From an uncultured Porphyromonadaceae bacterium (lineage in GTDB: Bacteria > Bacteroidota > Bacteroidia > Bacteroidales > Muribaculaceae): a stretch of 5,418 bases of DNA. Position numbers and translations under genes: made by a program. Positions within the stretch are counted from its first letter, which is position 1. Every line of letters begins with the position of its first letter. This document shows positions 5,369 through 5,418 of this stretch, in pieces. Under the pieces are notes generated by a model. It was not told the DNA's origin and made no database searches. It saw only the letters and a list, made by a program, of their open reading frames with translations. The stretch is taken from positions 1 to 5,418 of the forward strand of contig UROS01000155.1 in NCBI GenBank assembly GCA_900549445.1, written 5' to 3'.

Positions 5369-5418
5369 CTGTCTCTTATACACATCTCCGAGCCCACGAG
5401 ACTCGACGTCATCTCGTA
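5369..5418 (-). other. Illumina Nextera adapter with i7 index and P7 start, not genomic
   Basis: CTGTCTCTTATACACATCT (5369-5387) is the reverse complement of the Tn5 mosaic end, followed by CCGAGCCCACGAGAC (5388-5402), an 8-base index TCGACGTC (5403-5410) and ATCTCGTA (5411-5418), the start of the P7 flow-cell sequence. From memory the index matches N729 of the Nextera XT v2 set. The plus-strand frame of the secreted protein continues into it as LSLIHISEPTR, a well-known contaminant peptide, and the minus frame yields MYKRQ. Confidence 0.98.

Noticed and set aside
4949..5383. 144-codon minus-strand ORF beginning MYKRQ
   Set aside because: Its start lies in the adapter and it is antisense to the secreted-protein gene.
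1..5418. A transposon bounded by inverted terminal repeats (Tn5 mosaic ends at both ends)
   Set aside because: The ends are library adapters: they continue into adapter arm, sample index and P7 sequence. The bases next to the two mosaic ends (GTCCCGAGG and AGCAACTAC) are not a 9-bp target duplication, and no transposase gene is present.

Overview
The genomic part of this window (31-5368) looks like the chromosome of a Bacteroidales bacterium, probably from a gut lineage. This rests on the Bacteroidetes look of the PyrE and RecR proteins, on two good matches to the Bacteroidetes primary sigma-factor promoter (TTG, 20 bp, TAnnTTTG), on A/T-rich starts without Shine-Dalgarno sequences, and on a SRPBCC gene directly behind pyrE. 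Family or genus cannot be fixed from this sequence; a Muribaculaceae-like lineage is a guess. The outermost bases are not genomic: 1-30 and 5369-5418 are Illumina Nextera adapter, including an 8-base sample index. Both terminal genes are therefore cut off by library sequence.

Layout from left to right. Positions 31-499 (minus) hold a GNAT acetyltransferase missing its last residues. Its start overlaps the stop of recR (496-1128, minus) in an ATGA. recR has its own promoter just upstream, so close that the mRNA would be nearly leaderless. A 436-base stretch (1129-1564) follows with no convincing gene; it holds the recR promoter, a perfect 16-bp tandem repeat and some possible decayed or non-coding sequence.

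Positions 1565-4779 (minus) form one five-gene transcription unit, read from pyrE (orotate phosphoribosyltransferase) through a small SRPBCC protein, a Rieske-like lipoprotein with altered cluster ligands, a flavodoxin-fold protein with an iron-sulfur-flavoprotein cysteine motif, and a two-domain protein with an N-terminal NADAR (YbiA-like) N-glycosidase domain and an unrecognised C-terminal domain. Two of the four junctions are ATGA overlaps and the other two are 9 and 19 bases, so translational coupling is likely. A strong promoter lies just before pyrE. Divergent from it, at 4964, begins a secreted Arg/Pro/Gly/Asn-rich low-complexity protein cut off by the right-hand adapter.

RecR and PyrE are ordinary housekeeping genes. 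The more interesting part is the distal half of the pyrE operon: a membrane-anchored Rieske-like protein, a probable Fe-S flavoprotein and a NADAR fusion, all in step with pyrimidine synthesis. NADAR proteins cleave N-glycosidic bonds of riboflavin intermediates or remove ADP-ribose from guanine, so a role in nucleotide or flavin damage control, or in ADP-ribosylation reversal, is a reasonable but untested idea.
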